From: Odoribacteraceae bacterium
Lineage (GTDB): Bacteria > Bacteroidota > Bacteroidia > Bacteroidales > Marinifilaceae
Length of the DNA: 40,779 nt
Assembly: GCA_031276355.1 (NCBI GenBank)
Contig: JAISNC010000074.1
Coordinates: 1-40,779 of the forward strand
Direction: 5' to 3'
A program made the translations under genes and the position numbers. The notes below the pieces were generated by a model. That model was not told the origin of the DNA. It made no database searches and saw only the letters and a list, made by a program, of their open reading frames with translations. Shown here piece after piece: positions 6,669-16,143 of the stretch (its first letter is position 1; the number at the start of each line of letters is the position of its first letter).

Positions 6669-8531
6669 ATGGGAGACATTATCCAGCTCTTGCCGGATTC
6701 CGTGGCCAACCAGATTGCCGCGGGTGAGGTCGTCCAGCGACCGGCCTCTGTCGTGAAAGAGTTAATGGAAAACTCCATTGATGCCGGGGCGACGAAGATA
6801 CAGATCGTCTTGAAAAACGTGGGCAAGTCACAAATACAGGTCATCGACAATGGCAAGGGGATGTCGCCGAGGGATGCCCGCATGGCGTTTGAACGTCATG
6901 CCACCTCCAAGATCGCTACCGCTCAAGATCTTTTCAATATCCGTACCATGGGTTTCCGGGGGGAGGCGTTGGCCTCCATCGCCTCCGTGGCGGAGGTAGA
7001 AGTGAGAACGAAACGGATAGAAGATGAGTTGGGGACCTATCTCTTTATTGCCGATTCGGAGTTAAAACGGCAGGAGAGTATACAGTGTAACAACGGTACG
7101 AACTTGCTGGTAAAAAATCTCTTTTATACTGTTCCGGCGCGCCGGAAGTTCCTGAAATCGGACGGGACGGAGTTACGGAACATCACCACCGAGTTTTTAC
7201 GCGTGGCCCTGACCTCCCCGCAGGTCGCGTTCACGCTTACCAACAACGGGACGGAGCTATACAACTTCCCCGCGGCCGGATTGCGGCAGCGTCTCGTCAA
7301 TGCCTTTGGTAAAATGATTAATGCCCGGCTGATCCCGATCAATTGTGAAACGAGCATCGTCTCCATCACCGGGTTTACCTGTACCCCCCAACATGCCAAG
7401 AAGAGTTACGGGGAACAGTTCTTCTTCGTGAACAATCGGTTCATGAAGCACAGCTTTTTCCATAAAGCCGTGCAAGAGGCCTATTCCGGGTTGATCGCTC
7501 CCGAGATGCTCCCGTCCTACTTTCTTTACTTTACCGTCGATCCGCTGACGATTGACGTGAATATACATCCGACAAAAACGGAGATCAAGTTTCAAGACGA
7601 AACCGCTATTTTTCAGATTATTCTGGCCAGCATAAAAGAGGCCTTGGGCAAGTTTAATATCACGCCTACCATTGATTTCGACACGGAGGGTAAGGTGGAT
7701 ATCCCGTTATCGGAAGAGTACGGTGCAACCCCTAAAGTGCCTCATATCACCTATAATCCCGATTATAACCCGTTTAATTATCGCTCTTCCATCTCGCGGA
7801 ATGACTCGGATTTCGAACGACCGCCGGCATCACGCCCCGTTATCTCGTCCGAGCTCTCCCGGGGCGAAGCGGTCCCGGCAGGTTGGGAAAAACTCTTTCA
7901 GGGCTTGGCAGAGTCCAAGCAAGATCAACAAACGGAGATACCGGGGATGACTGAAAAACAGGACGAGCGATCCACCGTCACGTTTCTCCAGCTAAAGGGA
8001 CGCTATATTATCACAGCCATGCCCGCGGGGCTTATGTTCATCGACCAGAAACGGGCCCACGAACGCGTACTTTTCGAACATTACTGTACCTCTCTGGAAC
8101 AAAGCAGGGTACAGGGCCAGAAAAGCCTCTTTCCCGAGACGATCGAATTTTCACCCGAAGATTACTTGTTGGTCAAAGATCTCTTAGAAGATCTCGCTCT
8201 CCTCGGTTTTGAACTGGCAGAGGAGGAGGAGAAGCGTTTCGTCTTGCACGCTACTCCTCCCGATCTGTCGTACGCCCAGGGAGAGGCCGTGTTGCTGGAT
8301 TTGATTGAGCATTATAAAAATACGGAACACTCCATCCGGGAAAAGATGAAAGAGAACCTGGCCCTCTCCATGGCGAAAGCGGCTTCACTCTCTTATAATA
8401 CCCCGCTGGATACCGGCGAGATGAGTAAGCTGTTCGAGGCCCTCTGGGCCTGCAAGTGCTCCAACTACACCGCCGAAGGACGTCCCATCGTCCATATCCT
8501 GCAGAACGACGAGATCCATCGCTGGTTTTAG
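6669..8531 (+). CDS. mutL: DNA mismatch repair protein MutL
   Basis: A 620-residue GHKL ATPase that links MutS mismatch recognition to strand processing. Motifs: ELMENSIDAGA (31-41) with the catalytic Glu, DNGKG (60-64) and GFRGEA (95-100), then the transducer domain with NIHPTKTEIKF. A linker at about 340-430 precedes the dimerisation domain. There, the place of the endonuclease motif DQHA(X)2E(X)4E reads D459-Q-K-R-A-H-E-R-V-L-F-E: the metal-binding His is Lys and the Ala is Arg, although both Glu remain. This suggests the nicking activity may be weak or absent, as in some other Bacteroidetes MutL proteins. The stop codon overlaps the end of the convergent rpiB by 4 bases. Confidence 0.97.
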   Translation: MGDIIQLLPDSVANQIAAGEVVQRPASVVKELMENSIDAGATKIQIVLKNVGKSQIQVIDNGKGMSPRDARMAFERHATSKIATAQDLFNIRTMGFRGEALASIASVAEVEVRTKRIEDELGTYLFIADSELKRQESIQCNNGTNLLVKNLFYTVPARRKFLKSDGTELRNITTEFLRVALTSPQVAFTLTNNGTELYNFPAAGLRQRLVNAFGKMINARLIPINCETSIVSITGFTCTPQHAKKSYGEQFFFVNNRFMKHSFFHKAVQEAYSGLIAPEMLPSYFLYFTVDPLTIDVNIHPTKTEIKFQDETAIFQIILASIKEALGKFNITPTIDFDTEGKVDIPLSEEYGATPKVPHITYNPDYNPFNYRSSISRNDSDFERPPASRPVISSELSRGEAVPAGWEKLFQGLAESKQDQQTEIPGMTEKQDERSTVTFLQLKGRYIITAMPAGLMFIDQKRAHERVLFEHYCTSLEQSRVQGQKSLFPETIEFSPEDYLLVKDLLEDLALLGFELAEEEEKRFVLHATPPDLSYAQGEAVLLDLIEHYKNTEHSIREKMKENLALSMAKAASLSYNTPLDTGEMSKLFEALWACKCSNYTAEGRPIVHILQNDEIHRWF

Positions 8532-8977
8532 GGGATTAGCGTGCGCCCTGTTAACGGGATTTTAGCCACCCGTTGCTGGTGGCGTCCCCCGTCAAAACCC
8601 GTGGAAAGAAAGAGTTGCACGATCTTCTCGGCCTCGTCGTAAGCGATGAAGCGAGCGGGGAGACTACACACGTTGGCATCATTGTGCTGGCGTGCCAGCG
8701 TGGCGATCGTCGTGTTCCAGCACAAGGCGCACCGGATGCCGGCATGTTTGTTCGCCACCATCGCTATCCCGTTGCCACTCCCGCAGAGAGTGATCCCTCG
8801 GTCGTGTTCTCCCGCCTCGACAGCGTCAGCCATCGGGTGTGCCGTATCCGGGTAATCCACGCTCTCGGCGGAGTAAGCTCCGAAATCCGTCACCTCGTGT
8901 CCCTCCTCCCTGAGAAAACGCGCCAACCGTTCCTTGTACTCGAAACCGGCATGATCGCAAGCTATTGCTATTTTCAT
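8528..8977 (-). CDS. rpiB: Ribose 5-phosphate isomerase B
   Basis: A 149-residue RpiB/LacAB-family enzyme that interconverts ribose 5-phosphate and ribulose 5-phosphate in the non-oxidative pentose phosphate pathway. Seen: N-terminal KIAIACDHAGFEYK, the SVDYPDTAHP segment, and the active-site loop TLCGSGNGIAM with the catalytic Cys. The ARQHNDANVCSLPARF stretch follows, with the catalytic His and phosphate-binding residues. The length is normal. It is transcribed towards mutL; the two stop codons overlap. A terminator of the upstream rprXY unit lies just before its start, so it probably has its own promoter in the roughly 60-base gap. Confidence 0.95.
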   Translation of the reverse strand: MKIAIACDHAGFEYKERLARFLREEGHEVTDFGAYSAESVDYPDTAHPMADAVEAGEHDRGITLCGSGNGIAMVANKHAGIRCALCWNTTIATLARQHNDANVCSLPARFIAYDEAEKIVQLFLSTGFDGGRHQQRVAKIPLTGRTLIP

Positions 8978-8997
8978 CTATTTCAGAATCATATACT

Positions 8998-9028
8998 AAA
9001 AAACACCGGCACGATGTCCGGTGTTTTT
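8998..9028 (-). terminator. Rho-independent terminator of the rprXY unit
   Basis: A 9-bp perfect stem aaacaccgg (9001-9009) / ccggtgttt (9018-9026) with the loop cacgatgt, extended by A and T tracts. On the minus strand the stem is followed by TTTTTT. It lies 13 bases past the rprY stop. Confidence 0.85.
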
Positions 9029-9040
9029 CAGCCTGTTCGA

Positions 9041-9730
9041 TTATAGGATCAACTTGTACCCCTTTCCGTGTACGTTGATGATCTCCACGGCGGGATCCTT
9101 CTTCAAATGTTTACGCAACTTCGTGATGTAAACATCCATGCTTCTCGCGTTGAAATAATTATCATCGGCCCAAATGTGCTTGAGCGCGTAATTTCTCTCC
9201 AACACCTTATTCACGTTTAAGCACAACAACCGGAGCAATTCCGACTCCTTGGTGGTCAGTTTTTGCTCGTCCTCCTCGTCCAGCAACGTCTGCTTCTTGG
9301 AGTTGAACGTCAGCTTGCCGATCTTGAAGATCTCCTGTTCGTCCTCTGGCTTCAAGCCCGTGGATCTTCTCAGCACGGCCTCTATCCGCAACAACAACTC
9401 TTCCATGCTGAAGGGCTTGCTCATGTAGTCGTCCGCGCCCAACTTGAACCCTTCGAGCACGTCCTCTTTCATGTTCTTTGCCGTCAAGAAAATGATGGGG
9501 ATCTCGCTGTTGACCTGTCTGATCTCTTTCGCCAGCGTGAACCCGTCCTTCTTGGGCATCATGACATCAAGGATACAGATATCAAACGGGTGGCTCAAAA
9601 ACGTCTCGTACGCGATTTCTCCATCTTCGCACAAAACCGTGTCGAAAGCTTTCGCTCTCAAATACTCCTTGAGAAGCATTCCCAAATTGGTATCATCTTC
9701 TGCCAATAAAATTTTAATCTTCTGATTCAT
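9041..9730 (-). CDS. rprY: OmpR-family response regulator, RprY type
   Basis: A 229-residue regulator. The receiver domain (1-120) has the acidic pair D12-D13, phospho-acceptor D55 in ILDVMMP, T83 and K105 in SKPF. The C-terminal winged helix ends in DVYITKLRKHLKKDP and VHGKGYKL. It is transcribed after the histidine kinase gene with a gap of about 40 bases, so the two form a two-component pair. Together they resemble RprX/RprY of Bacteroides and Porphyromonas, which have been linked to stress, envelope and sodium responses. The signal in this organism is unknown. DNA-binding and cytoplasmic. Confidence 0.88.
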   Translation of the reverse strand: MNQKIKILLAEDDTNLGMLLKEYLRAKAFDTVLCEDGEIAYETFLSHPFDICILDVMMPKKDGFTLAKEIRQVNSEIPIIFLTAKNMKEDVLEGFKLGADDYMSKPFSMEELLLRIEAVLRRSTGLKPEDEQEIFKIGKLTFNSKKQTLLDEEDEQKLTTKESELLRLLCLNVNKVLERNYALKHIWADDNYFNARSMDVYITKLRKHLKKDPAVEIINVHGKGYKLIL

Positions 9731-9772
9731 AGCTTTTCTTTTAAAATAATTCTCTCTACTATATATACGTTT

Positions 9773-11254
9773 TTAAAAAAATAAAGTTCTCTTGACTTTT
9801 TCTTTTTTCTTGTTTAAGGGCAATATCACGTCAAACCGGCTCCCGTTATCCGGCGTGCTCTCCACCTCTACGCGTCCCCCGTGAGCCTCGATGATCTTCT
9901 TCACGTACGATAAGCCGAGGCCGAAGCCTTTCACGTCATGCAAGTTGCCTGTCGACACGCGGTAGAACCGTTCGAAAATGAGTTTCTGGTCTTTCTTGGC
10001 AATCCCGATGCCGTTGTCGATCACGCTGATCGTGATCTCGCGATCGTTACTGCTCGTGCGGATCGCGATCTCCGGGACGCGTACCGTGTATTTGATGGCG
10101 TTGTCCACGAGGTTGGAGAGCACGTTGGTGACATGCACCTCGTCTGCCATCACCTCGTCCTGCCCTGCCTGGAAGCTGGAAGATAACTTTCCCCCGTTGC
10201 CCTCCACCCGTAGCGAGAGGCGCGGGAGAAAATCCTTGATGATATCATTCACCTTCACGTTCTTTAATCTAAGCCGGACGCGACTCTCGGTGAACAGAGC
10301 CGTCTGTAACACCCGTTCGATCTGGTAGGTCAGGCGCTTGCTCTCGTCCCAGATGATGGAGGCCACCCGTTCGGTTGCCTCCGGCGTGTGCGTGACGGCC
10401 CCGTCTTTCAACATCTGCGAGGCCAGCGAGATGGTTGCCAGGGGAGTTTTAAACTCGTGTGTCATGTTGTTGATGAAGTCGTTTTTGATTGTCGACAACC
10501 TTTTCTGGCGGATGATAATCACGATGCAGAAAACAGCGCACGCCAACAAAATGAAGATGATCACCACGCTCGGCAACCACATCATGATACTGCTCTCCGT
10601 TTCCCGGCTTTGATCGGGAAATTTCAAGTAAAGCACCGGCGAACTCTCGCCCTCTCCGGGAAACACCTTCTTATGAAAGGCGTACTTCTCGGGATAGCGG
10701 TTAAAAAGAGACGAGGTGATGACGAAATCTCCCCCCTCTTTGATGGCAAACTCGCAACCGGAAGAGAGGTGATTCTCTTGCAGGCGTTCCCGGATCACCC
10801 GTTGCAGTTCGTCCGCGTGAATGACGCTTTTTAACCGTTGTCCCGGGGCCTCTTGTTTCTCGAAGACGATGTTATACTCTTTGCCTAATTGTTCCTTGAT
10901 CGCTTGTTGTAATTTGGCCAGGGATGCCTTCAGGTTATCTTCCTTTCCCTTGTAACCAATGAACCGGCTCTCTCTCTCCTCCTCGTTGTACACGAAGTCT
11001 TTACTGTCCGAGAGATAGGTGTTAATGTCGCCATCCTCCTGCACGACCCATTTGTTCCCCTCCACGCCCCGCGCGTCTTGCTTTATCTCCCGGATGTACT
11101 CGATCACCTCGTCCATCGCCTTGTAAACCGTAAATGCAAATTGTTGCCTTCTCACCTCGAGCGTTCGTTGAAAATAGCTCGCCTGGAGGAGGACGAGGCC
11201 CGTGAAGGAGAGCCCCAGGATCACGCCTAATATGATAATTTGCTGTTTACGCAT
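9773..11254 (-). CDS. rprX: Sensor histidine kinase, RprX type
   Basis: A 493-residue inner-membrane kinase. A first membrane helix lies at about 7-27 and a second at about 223-247, bracketing a ~195-residue periplasmic sensor with no recognised fold. The HisKA box is NNMTHEFKTPLA with phospho-acceptor H266. The HATPase has the N-box (NLVDNAIKY), G1 (DNGIGI), and G2 (GFGLGLSYVK). The partner regulator lies directly downstream. RprX is a hybrid-free kinase, and no extra receiver is present here either. A TAAATTTG element lies just before the start codon and may belong to its promoter, but no -33 match is seen. Confidence 0.88.
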   Translation of the reverse strand: MRKQQIIILGVILGLSFTGLVLLQASYFQRTLEVRRQQFAFTVYKAMDEVIEYIREIKQDARGVEGNKWVVQEDGDINTYLSDSKDFVYNEEERESRFIGYKGKEDNLKASLAKLQQAIKEQLGKEYNIVFEKQEAPGQRLKSVIHADELQRVIRERLQENHLSSGCEFAIKEGGDFVITSSLFNRYPEKYAFHKKVFPGEGESSPVLYLKFPDQSRETESSIMMWLPSVVIIFILLACAVFCIVIIIRQKRLSTIKNDFINNMTHEFKTPLATISLASQMLKDGAVTHTPEATERVASIIWDESKRLTYQIERVLQTALFTESRVRLRLKNVKVNDIIKDFLPRLSLRVEGNGGKLSSSFQAGQDEVMADEVHVTNVLSNLVDNAIKYTVRVPEIAIRTSSNDREITISVIDNGIGIAKKDQKLIFERFYRVSTGNLHDVKGFGLGLSYVKKIIEAHGGRVEVESTPDNGSRFDVILPLNKKKEKVKRTLFF

Positions 11255-11333
11255 GTGTACAAATTTAATGCAAATCCTTTAATAATCTCGTGTTTTAATG
11301 TTATTTATTATTCGTGTACATGTATTGTGTCGT

Positions 11334-12359
11334 TTAAAAAAGCGTCGGGTACTCTTCTTTCGTTGTCGGGTACCGGTTTAGGTGCTTATAAGCCAACTCC
11401 GTGACCTCCCTCCCGCGAGGAGTGCGTTGCATGAACCCCTCTTTGATGAGAAAAGGCTCGTATACCTCCTCCAGGGTTCCCGGGTCTTCGCTGACGGCGG
11501 TAGCGATCGTGGTTAATCCCACCGGTCCCCCCTTGAATTTATCGATGATCGTCAACAATATCTTGTTGTCCATCTCGTCCAGCCCGAACTTGTCGATGTT
11601 CAGTGCTTCCAGGGCGTAGCGCGCGATCTCGCGGTCGATGGTGCCGTCCCCCTTGACCATGGCGAAATCGCGCACGCGGCGCAACAACGCGTTGGCGATA
11701 CGCGGCGTGCCCCGGCTTCGGGAGGCAATCTCGCCGGCAGCCTCGTCGGTGATCTTTGCCGAGAGGATGGCGGAAGAGCGCTTGATGATCCCCGTCAACA
11801 CGTCGGCATCGTAATACTCCAGGTGACTGTTGATCCCGAAACGGGCACGCAAGGGAGCCGTTAATAGACCACTTCGTGTCGTGGCCCCGATCAACGTGAA
11901 GGGGGAGAGTTGGATCTGCACGGAACGCGCCGCCGGTCCCTTGTCTATCATGATGTCGATCTTGAAATCCTCCATGGCCGAGTAGAGATACTCCTCCACG
12001 ATCGGGCTGAGGCGGTGGATCTCATCGATGAAAAGCACGTCGTTCCGCTCTAAGTTAGTCAGCAGCCCGGCCAGGTCGCCCGGTTTATCCAGCACCGGCC
12101 CGGAGGTGATCTTGATCCCTACCCCCAGTTCGTTGGCGATGATGGCCGCGAGCGTCGTCTTCCCCAGGCCGGGGGGACCGTGTAGCAAGACATGATCCAG
12201 CGACTCCCCGCGCATTTTCGCGGCTTGCACGAAAATTTCCAGGTTATCCACGATTTTCTTTTGTCCCCTGAAATCCCGGAACGCCAGCGGGCGCAACGCC
12301 CGCTCGAACTCTTTCTCGTTTTCAGAGGTCTCTCCGCTTCTTATGTCAAAACCCGACAT
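11334..12359 (-). CDS. ruvB: Holliday junction branch-migration ATPase RuvB
   Basis: A 341-residue AAA+ motor that with RuvA drives branch migration during recombinational repair. Walker A is G61-PPGLGKTT69, Walker B is DEIH at 112-115, and sensor 1 is [19 protein letters not shown]. The C-terminal winged helix contains [17 protein letters not shown]. Length and start ([10 protein letters not shown]) are normal for the phylum. ruvA and ruvC are not nearby. No clear terminator was found downstream before rprX. Confidence 0.97.
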   Translation of the reverse strand: MSGFDIRSGETSENEKEFERALRPLAFRDFRGQKKIVDNLEIFVQAAKMRGESLDHVLLHGPPGLGKTTLAAIIANELGVGIKITSGPVLDKPGDLAGLLTNLERNDVLFIDEIHRLSPIVEEYLYSAMEDFKIDIMIDKGPAARSVQIQLSPFTLIGATTRSGLLTAPLRARFGINSHLEYYDADVLTGIIKRSSAILSAKITDEAAGEIASRSRGTPRIANALLRRVRDFAMVKGDGTIDREIARYALEALNIDKFGLDEMDNKILLTIIDKFKGGPVGLTTIATAVSEDPGTLEEVYEPFLIKEGFMQRTPRGREVTELAYKHLNRYPTTKEEYPTLF

Positions 12360-12468
12360 CGTTTATCCTTGATTTATGATTTTTTGATACCATTCAACCG
12401 CCGCATTTTAAATTCCTGCCAAAAGTATGAAATCACAGCGAATAAACAAGAATACTTGTTACTTTATT

Positions 12469-12921
12469 TTATCCCTCCTCGCCGCGTTTTCGCTTGTTCG
12501 TGAAAAAACGGTCGACGAGTTCGGTGCACTCCCGCGCCAGCACGCCCGGGATCACCCTCGTTTTCGGGTGCATGACTGGTGGCGCAACGCGGGCGTATCC
12601 CCGGTGAGGATCCGCGGCCCCGTACACCAGCTCCTTCAGCCGTGCCCACGCCAGTGCCCCGCCGCACATCACGCACGGTTCCAGCGTCACGTAAAGCGTG
12701 CATCCGTCTAAGTACTTCCCCCCCAGCGCTGTCGCTGCCGCCGTGATGGCCAATATCTCCGCGTGGGCCGTCACGTCGTTGAGTAGCTCTGTTTGATTAT
12801 GCGCCCGGGCGATCACCCGATCGTTGCAGGTTATCACCGCGCCCACTGGGATCTCGCCCTCGCTCCCTGCCAGCCGGGCCTCCTCCAGCGCTTTTTTCAT
12901 GAAAAATTCGTGTCTCTCCAT
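12469..12921 (-). CDS. tadA: tRNA adenosine(34) deaminase TadA
   Basis: A 150-residue zinc deaminase that makes inosine at the wobble position of tRNA-Arg. Zinc and catalytic signature: H53-A-E55 with the PCVMC motif (P82, C83, C86) and the downstream GAADPHRGYARV. The basic tail KRKRGEEG is normal for the family. It is encoded opposite pgk with a 76-base divergent gap. The start at 12921 gives MERHEFFMKKALEEA, as in homologues. Confidence 0.93.
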   Translation of the reverse strand: MERHEFFMKKALEEARLAGSEGEIPVGAVITCNDRVIARAHNQTELLNDVTAHAEILAITAAATALGGKYLDGCTLYVTLEPCVMCGGALAWARLKELVYGAADPHRGYARVAPPVMHPKTRVIPGVLARECTELVDRFFTNKRKRGEEG

Positions 12922-12971
12922 CGTTTGTAATTCCCCGATTTCTTTCTACCTTTCGCCATTATAACCGTGTA

Positions 12972-12979
12972 CAAATGTA
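12972..12979 (-). promoter_or_regulatory. Possible -7 element of the tadA promoter
   Basis: TACATTTG on the minus strand, about 50 bases before the tadA start, matches the Bacteroidetes -7 consensus TAnnTTTG. A clear -33 TTTG at the normal distance is not seen, so this is a weak call. Confidence 0.35.
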
Positions 12980-12997
12980 GTATTAAATTTTATAAAC

Positions 12998-14188
12998 ATG
13001 AAAACGATTAACGATTACGATTTTAAAGGGAAAAAGGCCCTCGTGCGGGTGGATTTCAACGTGCCGCTCGACTCGCTCTCCCGGATTACCGATGACACGC
13101 GCGTGCGCGCCGCCATCCCGACGATACAAAAGGTGCTCTCCGGCGGCGGTGCCGTGATCCTGATGTCTCACTTGGGGCGCCCCAAGAAGGGACCGGAGGA
13201 GGCCTCCTCGTTGAAACACGTTCGCGGACGGGTCGAGGAGTTGCTGGGCCTTCCCGTGAAGTTTGCTGCCGATTGCATCGGGGTGCCTGCCCGGGAAGCC
13301 GCTGCCGCCCTGCAACCGGGGGAGGTGCTGTTGCTTGAGAACCTGCGCTTCCACCCCGAGGAGGAGAAGGGCGACGAGGCTTTCGCCCGCGAGCTGGCAT
13401 CGCTGGGCGATCTCTGGATCAACGACGCTTTCGGCACGGCTCACCGCGCCCACGCTTCCACGGCCATCATCGCTCGCTTCTTCCCGGATGACAAGCTCTT
13501 CGGTCTCCTCATGATGAACGAGATCGCGAGCGTGGACAAGGTCATGCTTCACCCCGAGCGTCCTTTCACCGCCATCATGGGCGGCTCGAAGGTCTCCTCT
13601 AAGATCAACATCATCATGAACCTCCTCGATAAGGTCGACAACCTGATCCTCGGCGGCGGGATGGTCTATACTTTCATGAAGGCGCGGGGAGGCCAGGTCG
13701 GGGCTTCCGTGTGTGAGAACGATAAACTTCCCTTGGCCCTCGACATCATGGAGGCCGCCGGGAAGAAAGGGGTCAACCTCGTGCTCTCTCACCAGACCGT
13801 CGCGAGTGACGGCTTTAATAACGAGGCCAACACGCGTATTGTCGACCCGATGCAGATCCCCGACGGGTGGATGGGCATGGACATCGGCCCGGCTACCCGC
13901 GACACCTTCGCGCGGGTCATCGAGGCGTCCCGCACGATTCTTTGGAACGGCCCCGTCGGGGTCTTCGAATTTCCGAGGTTTGCTGCCGGCACGCGCGCCG
14001 TGGCCGAATCCATCGCCCGCGCGACGGCCAACGGCGCGTTCTCGCTTATCGGCGGGGGCGACTCGGTGGCGGCGATCAACCAATTCGGCCTCGAGAAGCA
14101 GGTGAGTTACGTCTCCACCGGCGGTGGTGCCCTCCTCGAGTATATCGAGGGCATTGAACTCCCGGGTATCGCCGCTATCCGCGGTTGA
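12998..14188 (+). CDS. pgk: Phosphoglycerate kinase
   Basis: A 396-residue glycolytic enzyme that transfers phosphate between 1,3-bisphosphoglycerate and ADP. Seen: [10 protein letters not shown] (16-25) with the substrate-binding Asp/Asn, [20 protein letters not shown], the [11 protein letters not shown] motif, the MGGSKVSSK hinge, WNGPVGVFE and the nucleotide loop GGGDSVAAI. Length is normal. Codon use is very G/C-rich, which creates long open antisense frames that I reject. It is followed by a terminator-like hairpin. Monocistronic as seen here. Confidence 0.97.
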   Translation: MKTINDYDFKGKKALVRVDFNVPLDSLSRITDDTRVRAAIPTIQKVLSGGGAVILMSHLGRPKKGPEEASSLKHVRGRVEELLGLPVKFAADCIGVPAREAAAALQPGEVLLLENLRFHPEEEKGDEAFARELASLGDLWINDAFGTAHRAHASTAIIARFFPDDKLFGLLMMNEIASVDKVMLHPERPFTAIMGGSKVSSKINIIMNLLDKVDNLILGGGMVYTFMKARGGQVGASVCENDKLPLALDIMEAAGKKGVNLVLSHQTVASDGFNNEANTRIVDPMQIPDGWMGMDIGPATRDTFARVIEASRTILWNGPVGVFEFPRFAAGTRAVAESIARATANGAFSLIGGGDSVAAINQFGLEKQVSYVSTGGGALLEYIEGIELPGIAAIRG

Positions 14189-14248
14189 CGCGCGTGGCTA
14201 ACCACGGATCTCCCTCTCTCTTCGGGTGATCCGCCAAAAACACGATAG

Positions 14249-14276
14249 GGGCTGTTTCACGGGACAGCCCTTCTCT
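14249..14276 (+). terminator. Terminator after pgk
   Basis: The stem gggctgt (14249-14255) / acagccc (14264-14270) with the loop ttcacggg is followed by ttctctgtt. It lies about 60 bases after the pgk stop. The T-run is broken, so the call is moderate. Confidence 0.6.
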
Positions 14277-14451
14277 GTTAACTTGTCGCTACGCGGGAAT
14301 ACCAGGCCGCGAGGCTACGGTCACGTTCAAGGGCGGCGGTGCGGTTAAAATTTTTCATGAAAGATAACGGCGATTATCAAATAAAACTGTAATTTAGGCC
14401 GCTGTTTCCCCCGTGTAGCCGGGGGGAGAAGGATAGACATAAATTGATGAT
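14277..14451. other. Leader of the DUF47-PiT operon
   Basis: The stretch must contain the promoter of the operon. It turns from GC-rich to AT-rich around 14347-14400 and contains an imperfect GC hairpin near 14406-14429 (tcccccg / cgggggg arms) just before the start. No perfect TAnnTTTG was found. Confidence 0.3.
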
Positions 14452-15102
14452 ATGAAAATAGATAGGTTTTTTCAGTTGTTCGTGGTCAAGGAGAAGAAGT
14501 TTTATCCCTTGTTCAGCGAGGCGGCGGGATACTCGCTCGCGGCAGCCGAGTGCTTGGCGAGCTTGTTGCGCGAGCCGGACATCGAACAGCGACGGGCATT
14601 GTACATGGAGATCAAGGAGAACGAGCAGCGCGGCGACAAGATCACGGCCGTCATCTATGGGGAGTTGTACAAGACATTCGTCACGCCCTTCGATCGGGAG
14701 GACATCAACCTGCTGGGGGGACGCTTGGACACGTTCCTGGATCATATCCACGACGCGGCGCGGCGCGTGGTGATGTACGCCCCCGGCAAGATCAACGATA
14801 GGCTCGCGGAGATCGGCGAGTGTATCCTCCAGGACGCGCACCTGCTGAAGGCGATCATGGAGCAGCTCGATGGCCTCCAGAAACGGCCGCGGGCGGTGCA
14901 GGAGATGTGCAAGGAGATCTCGCGCGTGGAGCATCACGTCGACGAGCTTTTCGAGAGTTATCTCAGCGAGTTGTTCGCCACGGAGAGGGACGCGATCGAG
15001 CTGGTGAAATTGAAGAACATCGTGCAGGTGCTGGAAGATACTACCGATCGGGCCAAGGAGGTGAGCGACGTGGTGCGAGGAATCATCGTGAAATTCGCCT
15101 GA
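14452..15102 (+). CDS. DUF47/PhoU-like accessory protein of PiT transporter
   Basis: A 216-residue, almost all-helical protein of the DUF47 family (TIGR00153-like), cytoplasmic. Seen: the start MKIDRFFQLFVVKEKKFYPLF, the ENEQRGDKITAVIYGELYKTFVTPFDREDI segment typical of the family, and a second PhoU-like helical half with VLEDTTDRAKEVSDVVRGI at the end. DUF47 proteins are almost always encoded next to PiT phosphate transporters and are thought to gate or regulate them. Here the PiT start lies 3 bases after the stop, so co-translation is expected. Confidence 0.9.
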   Translation: MKIDRFFQLFVVKEKKFYPLFSEAAGYSLAAAECLASLLREPDIEQRRALYMEIKENEQRGDKITAVIYGELYKTFVTPFDREDINLLGGRLDTFLDHIHDAARRVVMYAPGKINDRLAEIGECILQDAHLLKAIMEQLDGLQKRPRAVQEMCKEISRVEHHVDELFESYLSELFATERDAIELVKLKNIVQVLEDTTDRAKEVSDVVRGIIVKFA

Positions 15103-15105
15103 CGT

Positions 15106-16137
15106 ATGCTGTCGATTATCATCATTACTATTATTATAGCGCTCCTCTTCGATTTCCTCAACGGGATGAACGACGCGGCTAACTCGATCGCCACGATCGT
15201 TGCCACGCGCGTCTTCTCGCCCGCCACGGCGGTGCTGTGGGCGGCTTTCTGGAACTTCGCGGCGATCTTCGTTTTCGGCATTCACGTGGCCAAGACGATG
15301 GGTGGCGGCATCGTTAACCCGCTTTTAGTGAACGAGTACCTGATTCTCGCCGCCTTGATCGGGTCGGTGCTCTGGGTGTGGATCTGCACGCGCTTTGGCC
15401 TCCCCATCAGCGTCTCTCACGCCTTGATCGGCGGGCTGATCGGCCCGGCGTGGTTCGCGCACGGGAGCGCGGCTCTCTTCTTCTCGGGCATTTTCAAGAT
15501 AGCCGTGTTCATCGTCTTGTCGCCGTTGATCGGGCTGGTGCTGGGTTTTCTGATGATGTGCCTCACGATGTTCCTCTTCCGGCGGCGTCACCCGGCGCGG
15601 GTCGAGGGGCTTTTCAAGGGGATGCAGATGCTCTCCTCGGCCGTTTTCAGCCTCGGCCACGGGGCCAACGATGCCCAGAAGACGATGGGGATCATCGCCG
15701 TGCTTCTCTTCAGCGTGGCCGGGAGCAACGAGTTTGTCGACAGGTACCTGTACTCGGCCGGTGAGTTCTACATCCCGACGTGGTTGATCGTCACGTGCTA
15801 CACGGTGATCGCCCTGGGCACCATTGTCGGTGGCAAGAAGGTGATGAAGACGCTGGGCGACGGGCTGGCGAAGTTGAAGCCCGTGCAAGGGTTCTGCGCG
15901 GAGACTTCCGGGGCCCTCACGCTGATCGGGACGGCCGTCCTGGGCGTGCCGGTGAGCACGACGCATACCATCACCGGTTCCATCATCGGCACCGGCATCA
16001 CCAAGGGCGTGGCCTCCGTGCGTTGGGCCACGGCAACGCATATCATGGCCGCCTGGGTCTTTACTATTCCCGCCACGATCCTGATGTCGGGGGCCATCTA
16101 CTGGATTATCTCGTTGTTCGTGCCAACGGGAGCGTGA
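15106..16137 (+). CDS. PiT-family inorganic phosphate transporter
   Basis: A 343-residue inner-membrane protein with about ten hydrophobic segments. It carries both PiT signature repeats: LFDFLNGMNDAANSIATIVAT near the N-terminus and SLGHGANDAQKTMGIIAV in the second half, plus PVSTTHTITGSIIGTG. It imports phosphate, usually as metal-phosphate complex or by cation symport. Second gene of an operon with DUF47 upstream and a CNNM-type protein 6 bases downstream. The length is at the short end of the family, as is common for bacterial PiT. Confidence 0.93.
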   Translation: MLSIIIITIIIALLFDFLNGMNDAANSIATIVATRVFSPATAVLWAAFWNFAAIFVFGIHVAKTMGGGIVNPLLVNEYLILAALIGSVLWVWICTRFGLPISVSHALIGGLIGPAWFAHGSAALFFSGIFKIAVFIVLSPLIGLVLGFLMMCLTMFLFRRRHPARVEGLFKGMQMLSSAVFSLGHGANDAQKTMGIIAVLLFSVAGSNEFVDRYLYSAGEFYIPTWLIVTCYTVIALGTIVGGKKVMKTLGDGLAKLKPVQGFCAETSGALTLIGTAVLGVPVSTTHTITGSIIGTGITKGVASVRWATATHIMAAWVFTIPATILMSGAIYWIISLFVPTGA

Positions 16138-16143
16138 TCGGCC

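Noticed and set aside
12983-14083. 366-codon minus-strand frame opposite pgk
   Set aside because: pgk is certain on the other strand; the frame is open only because of G/C-ending codons.
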